From positions 1 to 37,757 of the forward strand of contig JADFKK010000037.1 in assembly GCA_022564995.1 (NCBI GenBank): DNA of 37,757 bases, written 5' to 3'. The notes under the pieces are model-generated. The model was not told the DNA's origin and searched no databases. It saw only the letters and a program-made list of their open reading frames with translations. Each line of letters opens with the position of its first letter. The first letter of the stretch is position 1. Below are positions 8,915 through 16,229 of this stretch, one piece after another. This DNA comes from Planctomycetota bacterium. GTDB lineage: Bacteria; Planctomycetota; Planctomycetia; Pirellulales; JADFKK01. The translations under genes were made by a program, and so were the position numbers.

Positions 8915-8928
8915 GGCCTCGTGGGTGG

Positions 8929-8957
8929 CACGGACAATCGCCCCGCGATTGTCCGTG
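8929..8957. terminator. Hairpin after the ABC permease operon
   Basis: A perfect 12-bp stem CACGGACAATCG / CGATTGTCCGTG with a 5-nt loop begins 14 nt after the permease stop. There is no T-run, so it may be a 3' end-forming or stabilising structure rather than a classical intrinsic terminator. Confidence 0.5.
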
Positions 8958-9081
8958 TGCCGCAGGCACAAGAGGACCGAGTGCGATGTCGCCTCGTCTC
9001 GCGGTCCGAACATGGCCTCCGACGCCTTCTCGGACATTCTTGTCGCTGTGCGAAGCGAGACAACAAATTGCACTCACCCTC

Positions 9082-9175
9082 GTACTCGTACTCCTCCTCG
9101 TACTCGTACTCGAAATTTGGCTCGCAGCCGTCCACGCCGGCATTCGAGTACGAGTACGAGGAGGAGTACGAGTAC
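9082..9175. repeat. Perfect 33-bp inverted repeat made of TACTCG hexamers
   Basis: Arms 9082-9114 and 9143-9175 are exact reverse complements, separated by 28 nt. Each arm is built from TACTCG/CGAGTA hexamers with a central CTCCTC/GAGGAG. It lies in a 397-bp gap without genes (8915-9311). Confidence 0.95.
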
Positions 9176-9275
9176 AACTGCAAAATGGTCGCCGGCACCA
9201 CGTCATGTCGGACCGGGGTGTCGAACTCAGGTGGCGAGTCAACGTCTTCTCTGATCCTCTTGTCGCTGCGCGACC

Positions 9276-9293
9276 CGGACAACAAGTTGTCCG
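9276..9293. repeat. Short palindrome near the end of the ASPIC/UnbV remnant
   Basis: CGGACAAC-AA-GTTGTCCG is a perfect 8-bp stem with a 2-nt centre, placed just beyond the stop codon of the minus-strand remnant. A related text (GACAACAAATTG) occurs near 9059, which suggests dispersed repeats. Confidence 0.6.
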
Positions 9294-9311
9294 AGCTACC
9301 CTCGCCGGGGA

Positions 9312-9596
9312 TCACTCGGCCGTGATGGTGTGATATTGATTCACCGTCGGCGATTCAATTCTTCGCACGGTGCCATCCACCCAGCGAACTTCGATCGAGT
9401 CGACTTGCTTGGCCTTGCCGAGGCCGAAGTGTATCGTGCTGGCGTGCTGCGCCGAGATCGTCTCGCCGGTAACGATGCGGCCAATGTGGGTGCGGCCGGG
9501 GGTGTGAACGGTGATTTTTGCCCCCAGCGGCGAACGCTTCGGACCTTCCTTCGGCCATCGCCGTCTTTGGTGTGTCATTTTCGGCAACTCGCCCAC
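9312..9596 (-). pseudogene. Orphan C-terminal ASPIC/UnbV domain fragment
   Basis: The 94-residue frame ends with a clear ASPIC/UnbV domain: GAKITVHTPGRTHIGRIVTGE, then IHFGLGKAKQVDSIEVRWVDGT and a VNQYHTI end. In known proteins this domain is the last ~70 residues of large secreted FG-GAP/CRTAC1-like proteins. Here the sequence before it (about 24 residues, rich in Arg/Lys) is unlike that family, there is no signal peptide, and the sigma-54 activator ends only 17 bp upstream. It is best read as the broken tail of a lost gene; a small functional protein cannot be excluded. Confidence 0.75.
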
Positions 9597-9613
9597 TTCT
9601 TAGACCTCGCCGC

Positions 9614-11164
9614 TCATTCGCCCATATTCTTAAGCCGCGACAGTAATTTCTCGTCGATCTTGCTCTTCACCGTGCGGCGATCGAGCTTCAGTCGCCGGGC
9701 GGCCTGTTCGTAGCTGCCGGTTTGAGCGTAGAGGTGGGTGCAGTAGCAGCGGAGCAGTTCGTCGGCGGTGAGCGTGCCTGCCCGAAATTGGCTGGTGATC
9801 TCGTCGTGCGGATCGTCGGTCGTTGCGACATCGGCCGGGCGATACTCGCCGCGGATCATGACGTTGCGGACGCACTGTTCCAACTCGCGGATGTTGCCCG
9901 GCCAGGGGTAGTCGCGGGCCAAACTCCGCTCGATCCATTGCTCCGCTTCCGTGGCCAGCGCCTCGGCCTCGTCGCGATGAATGCGGCGGGCGATGAACAA
10001 AATCAGATTGCCCAGATCGTCCGGTGCGTCGACCAACTGCTCGCGCAGCGACGGGGTGTGGATCACGTCGGCGCACAGCCGATAATAAAAATCCTCGCGA
10101 AACTCCCCGTCGCGCATCGCCGCCGCCAAGTCGCGATTCGTGGCGGCGATGATCTTTCCGTTAAACTCTCGGTCGGTCGTCTCGCCCAGTCGCTGAAATC
10201 GCCGGCTTTGCAACACCCGCAGCAGCTTCACCTGGATCGTCGGATCCAACTCGCCGATCTCGTCGAGAAACACGGTTCCCAGCGGCGGGCAGACATCGAG
10301 CCAGCCCTGCCGATCATCGACCGCGCCGGTGAACGATCCTTTGCGGTGACCGAACAATTCCGACTCGATTAGCGTCGGCGAAAGGGCCGACAGATTCACC
10401 GCGTGAAAACTCTCCGCGTAGTTTTCGGTAAAGCAGCCGCTGGCCGGATCGAAGGGAATGTAACGCGCCAACCCGATCGAACGGGCGACCAGTTCCTTGC
10501 CGGTGCCCGAGGGGCCGATCACCAACGTGGTCACGTCACCCATCGTCTCGTACAGCGATCGGCGGTAACGGCGCATGTCGCGGGTGAAGATCGACTGCCA
10601 CACGGCGGCCCGCAATCGCGCGGCCGGCATCGAGCCGCCGACGATGTGGCTGTAAGTTTCTTCAAACGCCCGGCGGAGTTGGAACAAACAGGCCAACACG
10701 TGCGCCGGCTCGTGACTGCTGGGAAAGCTGACCCCAGGGATGTTCAGATAGCCGGCGAACCGGTCGGAGAAGTTTTCCCACGCCTCGAAGCGGACGGCCC
10801 GCGGTTTTTTCGCGCCGGCGTCGAGCAGACGATTGAGCGGTTTGCGAAATTGTTCGTACAGGGCGTACAGGACGACGTCTTCGTAGAGCACCAAATCGTT
10901 TTGGCCGGCTGCGGGTTTCTTCCCAGCGGCCAACTTTTTTCGCAGCCGTTCGGCCACCTCAATGGCCCGCTCGGCGAGCCGCTCGACGTTGACTCCCTCG
11001 GCCGGCAAATCGCTGCGCAGGCTCCAGACGTCCGCCGCCGCCTTGAATTGCCCGCCGAGCGCCCGGCGTTCCCATTCGATCCGCTCCGGCAGAAACGGAT
11101 TGCAATACGCCAGGCCGGACAGAGCTTCGAGAAACGGTCGGTCGGATGCGGAGATGAAGGACAT
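9614..11164 (-). CDS. Sigma-54-dependent transcriptional activator with novel N-terminal region
   Basis: A 516-residue bacterial enhancer-binding protein. Residues about 205-440 are the AAA+ domain: Walker A GPSGTGKE (217-224), sigma-54 contact loop GSFTGA (276-281, Ser for the usual Ala), Walker B VFLDEIGEL (298-306), and FREDFYYRL with the expected arginines. The C-terminus has a Fis-type helix-turn-helix (YEQAARRLKLDRRTVKSKI). The first ~200 residues hold no receiver, GAF, PAS or FHA motif that I can recognise, so the input signal is unknown. The divergent operon at 11852 has a sigma-54 promoter, so this protein is its obvious candidate regulator. Confidence 0.92.
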   Translation of the reverse strand: MSFISASDRPFLEALSGLAYCNPFLPERIEWERRALGGQFKAAADVWSLRSDLPAEGVNVERLAERAIEVAERLRKKLAAGKKPAAGQNDLVLYEDVVLYALYEQFRKPLNRLLDAGAKKPRAVRFEAWENFSDRFAGYLNIPGVSFPSSHEPAHVLACLFQLRRAFEETYSHIVGGSMPAARLRAAVWQSIFTRDMRRYRRSLYETMGDVTTLVIGPSGTGKELVARSIGLARYIPFDPASGCFTENYAESFHAVNLSALSPTLIESELFGHRKGSFTGAVDDRQGWLDVCPPLGTVFLDEIGELDPTIQVKLLRVLQSRRFQRLGETTDREFNGKIIAATNRDLAAAMRDGEFREDFYYRLCADVIHTPSLREQLVDAPDDLGNLILFIARRIHRDEAEALATEAEQWIERSLARDYPWPGNIRELEQCVRNVMIRGEYRPADVATTDDPHDEITSQFRAGTLTADELLRCYCTHLYAQTGSYEQAARRLKLDRRTVKSKIDEKLLSRLKNMGE

Positions 11165-11192
11165 AGTTTAGGGAAATCCGAAATCCGAAGCA

Positions 11193-11287
11193 CGAAATCC
11201 GAAACAAATCAAAAATCCGAATGTCAAAAACGTCGGGCGTTTGAGAGTTTTCTTGACATTCGTGCTTTGAATTTGTTTCGGATTTCG
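11193..11287. repeat. Inverted repeat in the leader of the sigma-54 activator gene
   Basis: CGAAATCCGAAACAAAT (11193-11209) is repeated exactly in reverse complement at 11271-11287. A second nested pair CGAATGTCAA / TTGACATTCG (11218-11227, 11253-11262) lies inside. It sits 29 bp upstream of the activator's start codon. Confidence 0.85.
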
Positions 11288-11443
11288 GATGGAAAAACTG
11301 CGTCACCTTTTTCTCGGCTCGTCCAAAACTTCGTGGGCGAATCGACGGCCTGTTCGTATATTCCCAGTCCGGTTGATGGACCGTTCGGAGCACGGCAGAA
11401 CGAAGGTTTCCCCGGAGATTCGGGCGTAAAAACGAGATCGCCA

Positions 11444-11495
11444 GTACCGGTGCCTCTTCTCTGTTAGGACTGGACAGAGAAGAGGCCACCGGTAC
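11444..11495. repeat. Long hairpin in the divergent intergenic region
   Basis: A 21-bp arm (11444-11464) pairs with 11474-11495 with a single bulged base around a 9-nt loop. It lies midway between the sigma-54 activator and the VIT-VWA operon. Confidence 0.85.
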
Positions 11496-11650
11496 TTTGC
11501 TGCTCAATTGGTCACCAGCGAAAAAACGTACCTCTCGACCGCCGCAACGTGTGTCCGCGCAATTAGCTTACGCCTGCATGGCTGAAATCAACCCACAGAT
11601 TCTTCTGAGGAGCCCTTTTCTCGCGGAGGTTCTTGGCCTCGTTGTGTACG

Positions 11651-11682
11651 TTCAATGTACCATGAATATACTTTCAATGTAC
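11651..11682 (+). promoter_or_regulatory. Candidate upstream activator site: direct repeat TTCAATGTAC
   Basis: Two exact copies of TTCAATGTAC (11651-11660 and 11673-11682) are 22 bp apart, about two helical turns, so both face the same side of the DNA. They lie roughly 90-120 bp upstream of the -24/-12 promoter, a usual distance for enhancer-binding protein sites. A TATACT between them (11667-11672) could instead belong to a sigma-70 promoter with these repeats as operators. Confidence 0.5.
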
Positions 11683-11771
11683 ATGTAATGGCAACTCGGC
11701 CGCGCTATTCGATCTACATGAATCGCTCTAAGGCGTGTGACAACATCGACTTACGAACGAAATGTCAACTC

Positions 11772-11787
11772 TGGCACACCCCTTGCT
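11772..11787 (+). promoter_or_regulatory. Sigma-54 (-24/-12) promoter of the VIT-VWA/rhombosortase operon
   Basis: TGGCAC (11772-11777), five bases, then TTGCT (11783-11787) matches the known sigma-54 consensus, with exactly 10 nt between the invariant GG and GC. Transcription would start near 11798, leaving about 54 nt before the ATG at 11852. Confidence 0.75.
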
Positions 11788-11851
11788 AAGTCCACCCACC
11801 GATGCATCACCCCCACTAGAACCGAGCCAAAGGAAAACGGAGGGACTTATC

Positions 11852-13984
11852 ATGTTAGCTACGAAACGAAAAGGCACGTATTGGGCCGCCATGCTGTTGG
11901 CGGCAGTTACGCTCACGGCGAGCATCACCTCGCAAGCCCGCGCGGCCGGGCTGTTGGTCGCCGATGGAGGCTTTGGCGGAGTGCTCGAAATCAAGGAGCA
12001 CGACGTCAAGGTGACCATTAACAACGGCATCGCGGTTACCGAAGTGAACCAGGTGTTTGTGAACACCGAAAACCGCATCGTCGAAGCGCTGTACACCTTC
12101 CCGGTTCCCAAGGGCGCCAGCATCGCCAACTTCAGCATGTGGATCGGCGGCAAGGAGATGATCGGCGAGGTCGTCGAAAAAGAGCGGGCTCGCAAGATCT
12201 ACGAAAGCTACAAGAAGCGCCGCGTCGACCCGGGCTTGCTGGAGCAGGTTGACTACAAGAAGTTCGAGATGCGAATCTTTCCGATCGCCGCCGGCGCCGA
12301 ACAGCGGGTCCGCGTGACCTACTATCAGGAACTCGACGCCGACCACGATTGGGCAACCTATGTCTATCCGCTGGCCACCGTCACCCGCGGCGCGGCCGAT
12401 CAACGTACGACCGGCCGCTTCGCCTTCACGCTCCAGGTCAAGAGTGAAGTGCCGATCGTGGAGATGGAAAGCCCCTCGCACGGCGATCAGTTCGTGGTCG
12501 CCGCGCATAGCCCCAAGTATTTTCAGGCCAGCCTGGAAACGCGGCAAGGCTCGCTGAACCGCGACCTGGTCATCGCCTATCGCATCGAGCGGCCGCGGAC
12601 CGGCTTCGACATCATCACCTCCCGCGAGTCGGGCGACGACGGATACCTGATGCTGACGCTGACCGCCGGCAAGGAGTTGGCCGAGTTGAACAAAGGCATG
12701 GATTACGTGTTCATTCTCGACGTCTCCGGCAGCATGGCCCACGACGGCAAGCTGTCGCTGTCGCGCGGTTCGCTGGGGGCGTTTATCGACTCGTTGGGCA
12801 AGGAAGACCGCTTCGAGGTGATCGCCTTCAACGTGCAGCCCACCACGCTGTTCAATTCGCTGCACGAGGTGACCGACGCGGACAAGCAGCGGGCGGCTGA
12901 GTTTCTCCGGTCGCAAAAAGCTCGTGGCGGAACCGTGCTGCGCAGCGCGATCAACACAGCCTATCGTTACCGCGACAACGATCGCACGCTGAACGTGGTC
13001 GTGCTGTCGGACGGCATGACCGAGCAGCGCGAGCAGCGTGAACTCTTGAACCTGATCGCCAACCGACCCTCGGGCACCCGCGTGTTTTGCATCGGCGTGG
13101 GCAACGAGGTGAATCGCCCGCTGCTGCGGCAAATTGCCCAGGACGCCGGCGGATTGGCCTCGTTCATCTCCCGCGGTGACGATTTCGAGCGGCAGGCGGC
13201 GGCGTTCCGGCGCAAGTTGATGCGGCCCGCGGCGACGAATCTGCGGGTCAAGTTCGAGGGCGGCGGGGTCTACGATCTCGAACCGCAAAAACTGCCGAAT
13301 CTGTATCACGGCTCGCCGCTGCGGCTGCTGGCCCGTTATCAAACGGCCGGGTCGGTGAAGGTGACCGTGACGGGCGACGTGCTTGGCTCGCCGATCGAAC
13401 TGACCAAGCGGATCGAATTGCCCGAGACGGACGCCCGCAATCCGCAGATCGAACGGATGTGGGCCTGGCATCGCGTGCAGGAGTTGCTTCGCCGGCAGCG
13501 CGACGGCAGTTCGAATGCGATCAACGAGATCGTCGACTTGTGCGAGCGTTACTCGATCACCAGCCAGTACGCGTCGTTTATCGTGTTGGAGAACGACGGC
13601 GAGTACAAACGCTGGAAGATCGAGCGGCGCAACGTGCGGCGGATCGGGCGCGATCGACAAGCCCGACAGGCGCTGCGCGACGAATTGAACGAACTGCGTC
13701 AGCAGGCCGAGGCGAGACTCGGCCCGAGCGGCGAGGGCGATACGCAATTGGCTTCGGCCGAAGTGCCCGGCGCGGTGCCAGGCACAGGGCAGCCGCGGGC
13801 GCAGAATAATCGGCAGCGAGCACCGCGCGTGCAGCCGAGCAATTCTGGCGGTGGCGGCGGCGGCGGTTTCGGCGGAGCGATCGATCCGATCAGCGCCGCG
13901 ATCGGTCTCGGCCTGGTTGGTGCCGGGGCGCTCGCCGCTCGACGCAAACGCCGCCGCGCCCTCGGCGATGAGCGAAAGGAGTAG
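11852..13984 (+). CDS. Secreted VIT-VWA domain protein with GlyGly-CTERM-like sorting tail
   Basis: A 710-residue protein. The ATG at 11852 has a GGAGGG ribosome site and gives a Sec signal peptide ending in SQARA; an in-frame start 30 codons earlier would hide the signal and overlap the sigma-54 promoter. Residues about 36-165 are a VIT domain and 283-460 a von Willebrand A domain with the metal site DVSGSM (Asp290), the architecture of inter-alpha-trypsin inhibitor heavy chains. The C-terminus is a Gly tract (about 666-675), a hydrophobic span (676-696), and RRKRRR with a short tail. That is the layout of GlyGly-CTERM signals cleaved by rhombosortase, and a rhombosortase-like gene follows. 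It should be an exported surface or matrix protein binding other proteins through the VWA domain. Confidence 0.9.
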   Translation: MLATKRKGTYWAAMLLAAVTLTASITSQARAAGLLVADGGFGGVLEIKEHDVKVTINNGIAVTEVNQVFVNTENRIVEALYTFPVPKGASIANFSMWIGGKEMIGEVVEKERARKIYESYKKRRVDPGLLEQVDYKKFEMRIFPIAAGAEQRVRVTYYQELDADHDWATYVYPLATVTRGAADQRTTGRFAFTLQVKSEVPIVEMESPSHGDQFVVAAHSPKYFQASLETRQGSLNRDLVIAYRIERPRTGFDIITSRESGDDGYLMLTLTAGKELAELNKGMDYVFILDVSGSMAHDGKLSLSRGSLGAFIDSLGKEDRFEVIAFNVQPTTLFNSLHEVTDADKQRAAEFLRSQKARGGTVLRSAINTAYRYRDNDRTLNVVVLSDGMTEQREQRELLNLIANRPSGTRVFCIGVGNEVNRPLLRQIAQDAGGLASFISRGDDFERQAAAFRRKLMRPAATNLRVKFEGGGVYDLEPQKLPNLYHGSPLRLLARYQTAGSVKVTVTGDVLGSPIELTKRIELPETDARNPQIERMWAWHRVQELLRRQRDGSSNAINEIVDLCERYSITSQYASFIVLENDGEYKRWKIERRNVRRIGRDRQARQALRDELNELRQQAEARLGPSGEGDTQLASAEVPGAVPGTGQPRAQNNRQRAPRVQPSNSGGGGGGGFGGAIDPISAAIGLGLVGAGALAARRKRRRALGDERKE

Positions 13985-14113
13985 CCGCGCGCGTAGCGCG
14001 GCCCTTTGGCAAGGCGGCGGCGCAGTCGGGTGGCTGCGTCGCCGCCGGATTTTGATAGTCGTTGTTCGCTCCGCGAACGTAACGTTTCGATCGCGGAGCG
14101 ATCAACGACTATC
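13984..14113 (+). repeat. Three consecutive hairpins between VIT-VWA and rhombosortase genes
   Basis: Hairpin one is GCCGCGC / GCGCGGC (13984-13990, 13996-14002), directly at the stop codon. Hairpin two pairs 14013-14025 with 14034-14046 (13 bp, one mismatch). Hairpin three pairs 14054-14076 with 14091-14113 (23 bp, one mismatch). None has a T-run. They could reduce read-through or protect the upstream mRNA so that the protease is made at a lower level than its substrate. Confidence 0.8.
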
Positions 14114-14142
14114 CGGTCCCGCCATTTCATGAAAGCATCACA

Positions 14143-14838
14143 ATGAACGACCTCTCTCTAACCCAGCGAGCGAGCGGCTTCGCTGCCAGTGTGCCTCTGA
14201 CCTTGTCGCTCTGCCTGCTGGCGGTCGCCGCTCTGCTGCTGCCGTCGCTAACCGGCGCGTTGGAGTTTTCTCGCGCAAGCCTGGCCGATGGCGAATGCTG
14301 GCGACTGCTCACCGGCCACCTGACGCATTGGAACTTCGACCATTTCATGTGGGATCTGGTGATGTTCGCCGCGCTTGGCGCGATCTGCGAACGTCGCGGG
14401 CGCGGGCGCTACGCGGCTTGCCTGCTCGCCGCCGCGTTGGCAATCCCGCTGTGCGTCTATGCACTCATGCCCGAGATGGCAACATATCGCGGGCTAAGCG
14501 GCGTCGACTCGGCCCTGTTCGCCATGCTGGCCATGCTGATGCTGCGTGAAAAATGGTCCGAGCGGGATTGGACCGGGACGACCATCATCGCCATCCTGCT
14601 GCTCGGCTTCGCGGCCAAGGTGGGCTACGAATGTCTCACCCTGCAAACTGTCTTCGTCGATAGCGCCGCCGCCGATTTCATCCCCCTCCCGCTCGCCCAC
14701 GTCATCGGCGCGGCGGTTGGCACGCTGGCGGCTTTGCCGAGGCGAGCAGCTCGTATGACCGCAGCGCCATCGAAGCTTAAACAGGAAGGTTTTTCCAAGT
14801 TGTATTCACCAAGCACTTCCGTTTTTTCGCCCAAATGA
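14143..14838 (+). CDS. rrtA: Rhombosortase-like rhomboid intramembrane serine protease
   Basis: A 231-residue, multi-span membrane protein with the rhombosortase pattern. A conserved LLTGHLTHWNFDHFMWDLVMF segment (residues about 55-75) precedes the Ser motif RGLSG (Ser119), and a late His motif AHVIGA (His186) supplies the other member of the catalytic dyad. In known systems rhombosortases cleave GlyGly-CTERM proteins at the membrane. The VIT-VWA protein immediately upstream has such a tail, so it is the likely dedicated substrate. The N-terminus has a short cytoplasmic segment before the first span, and the C-terminus ends with about 30 polar residues. The gene lies 13 bp before the next one, so the two are probably co-transcribed. 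Confidence 0.8.
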   Translation: MNDLSLTQRASGFAASVPLTLSLCLLAVAALLLPSLTGALEFSRASLADGECWRLLTGHLTHWNFDHFMWDLVMFAALGAICERRGRGRYAACLLAAALAIPLCVYALMPEMATYRGLSGVDSALFAMLAMLMLREKWSERDWTGTTIIAILLLGFAAKVGYECLTLQTVFVDSAAADFIPLPLAHVIGAAVGTLAALPRRAARMTAAPSKLKQEGFSKLYSPSTSVFSPK

Positions 14839-14851
14839 TCGGAGGCCGACG

Positions 14852-15931
14852 ATGGCTGAGAAACAGCAGACCAAAGGACCGTGGATTCATCGCTTTCTGG
14901 TGCGGCTGTTGACCGTGGCGCTGGCAGTGCTCGTCTTCTGGCTGCTGAGATTCGTCATCGACGACATCGACACCTGGCCCGGCCCGAATCTCAGCGAGGT
15001 GGAAGCGAGGTTGCTCGATGCGGATGACCTCGAGCAGGTCGAAGCGATCGCGATCGAGATTGCCCAGACCCATCGGACGATGGCCAACCAAAAGCGGCGG
15101 CAGCAGATTCTCGGCGACAGCACGACCAATTCGCAGCGGACGATGAACCAGTTGCTCGCCATCCGCCGGCTCAGCTTGGAGAAGGAGGTGAAGCCGTTGC
15201 AGGAAGAGCAGACGGCGCTGGCCGACGCCGAAACATTGTTTCTTGCCAATCAAAAACAGTATCAACTGCTGAACGACGATATCTCGCGGTTGAACGAGCA
15301 ACTGGACGATCTGCAAGAACGTCAGCGGACGCTTCAGCAAGCCCTCGACCAGCAGCGCCAGCCGGTGCGAGAAGAGTACTACACGCTGCGCCGGCGTCAC
15401 GACATGAAGCTGGCCGCGTCGAAGCTGGCCGTGCTGGTGCCCTTATTGGTGCTGGCGGTGTTGTTGATTGTGAGGCAGCGCAACAGCAGCTACGCGGCGC
15501 TCATCTATGCGTTCGGGATCGCGGTGTTGACGCAAGTCGCGCTCGTGATGCACGGGTATTTTCCCACCGATTATTTCAAATATGTGTTGATTCTCGTGGC
15601 GCTGGGTGTGGTGGCGTGGAGCCTGGTGTATCTGATCCGTCTGGTCGCCTCGCCCGGAAAGGACTGGCTGCTGAAGCAATACCGCGAAGCGTACGAGACG
15701 TTTTTCTGCCCCGTCTGCGAGTATCCGATTCGTCGCGGTCCGCTGAAGTATCAGTTTTGGACCCGTCGCAGCATCAAGCGGCGGGCAAATCCTTCAACTC
15801 CCTCGAACGATGCCGATCAGCCCTACACCTGTCCGATGTGCGGCACCGGGCTGTTCGAGCAATGCACCAAGTGCGACGCGATTCGCCACGCGTTGTTGCC
15901 CGCCTGCATGGCCTGTGGCGACGAGAAGTGA
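14852..15931 (+). CDS. Membrane protein with long coiled coil and C-terminal zinc ribbons, unknown function
   Basis: I do not recognise this 359-residue protein. It starts at 14852 with GGAGG at 14841-14845. Residues about 16-38 form a first membrane span. Residues about 50-180 are a Gln/Glu/Leu-rich coiled coil (EKEVKPLQEEQ, LNEQLDDLQERQRTLQQALDQQRQ). Three further hydrophobic stretches follow (about 190-270). The C-terminus carries cysteine pairs CPVC, CPMC, CTKC and CMAC, the pattern of one or two zinc ribbons. The first and last spans would leave the coiled coil on one side of the membrane and the ribbons probably in the cytoplasm. As third gene of the rhombosortase operon it may scaffold or guide the sorted protein; that is inference only. 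Confidence 0.75.
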   Translation: MAEKQQTKGPWIHRFLVRLLTVALAVLVFWLLRFVIDDIDTWPGPNLSEVEARLLDADDLEQVEAIAIEIAQTHRTMANQKRRQQILGDSTTNSQRTMNQLLAIRRLSLEKEVKPLQEEQTALADAETLFLANQKQYQLLNDDISRLNEQLDDLQERQRTLQQALDQQRQPVREEYYTLRRRHDMKLAASKLAVLVPLLVLAVLLIVRQRNSSYAALIYAFGIAVLTQVALVMHGYFPTDYFKYVLILVALGVVAWSLVYLIRLVASPGKDWLLKQYREAYETFFCPVCEYPIRRGPLKYQFWTRRSIKRRANPSTPSNDADQPYTCPMCGTGLFEQCTKCDAIRHALLPACMACGDEK

Positions 15932-15944
15932 CCGGCAGAATTGT

Positions 15945-15969
15945 GAAAAAGGGGACATTCTACTTTTTC
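15945..15969 (+). terminator. Terminator-like element after the rhombosortase operon
   Basis: GAAAAAG / CTTTTTC (7 bp) around an 11-nt loop lies 14 nt after the stop codon, and the right arm supplies a T-run. The loop text GGGACATTCTA is of a kind often seen in dispersed bacterial repeats, so it may be both. Confidence 0.4.
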
Positions 15970-16017
15970 CGCGACGGGTGGACGGTCAGTATGGTCTGCC
16001 GCTGGTCGTCCGTTTTT

Positions 16018-16062
16018 GATGAAAGGAAGATGACGGCTTACGCCTTTCATCTTCCATTCATC
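16018..16062. repeat. 16-bp inverted repeat in the spacer before the symporter
   Basis: Arms 16018-16033 and 16047-16062 pair with one mismatch around a 13-nt loop. With the element at 15945-15969 it fills the first part of the 298-bp spacer between the zinc-ribbon gene and the symporter. Confidence 0.8.
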
Positions 16063-16160
16063 ATGGTATGTAGTGCAAGAACCCAGCTTCCACCGGGGCA
16101 AGCCCGGATGGGGAGCGATCTTCGTAGGAGCTTGGCAGCGAAGGTCGGGCGCCGTGCTGC

Positions 16161-16191
16161 TTGCATCGCGCCGCCGGCCCGGTAAGATAAT
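16161..16191 (+). promoter_or_regulatory. Possible sigma-70 promoter for the symporter gene
   Basis: TTGCAT (16161-16166) is followed after 16 bp by TAAGAT (16183-16188), or after 19 bp by GATAAT (16186-16191). The leader to GTG 16230 would be about 35 nt. Confidence 0.35.
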
Positions 16192-16229
16192 CTGTTTCGC
16201 CGTTCCGCTGCCACACGCGAAAGCTCCCG

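Noticed and set aside
11497..11688. Short plus-strand gene upstream of the sigma-54 promoter
   Set aside because: Random-looking composition, no ribosome site, and it overlaps the candidate activator sites.
11855..13747. Long minus-strand open frame across the VIT-VWA gene
   Set aside because: It is a shadow of a GC-rich gene: His/Arg/Gln-rich, no domain, no signal, no ribosome site, while the plus strand carries clear VIT and VWA motifs.
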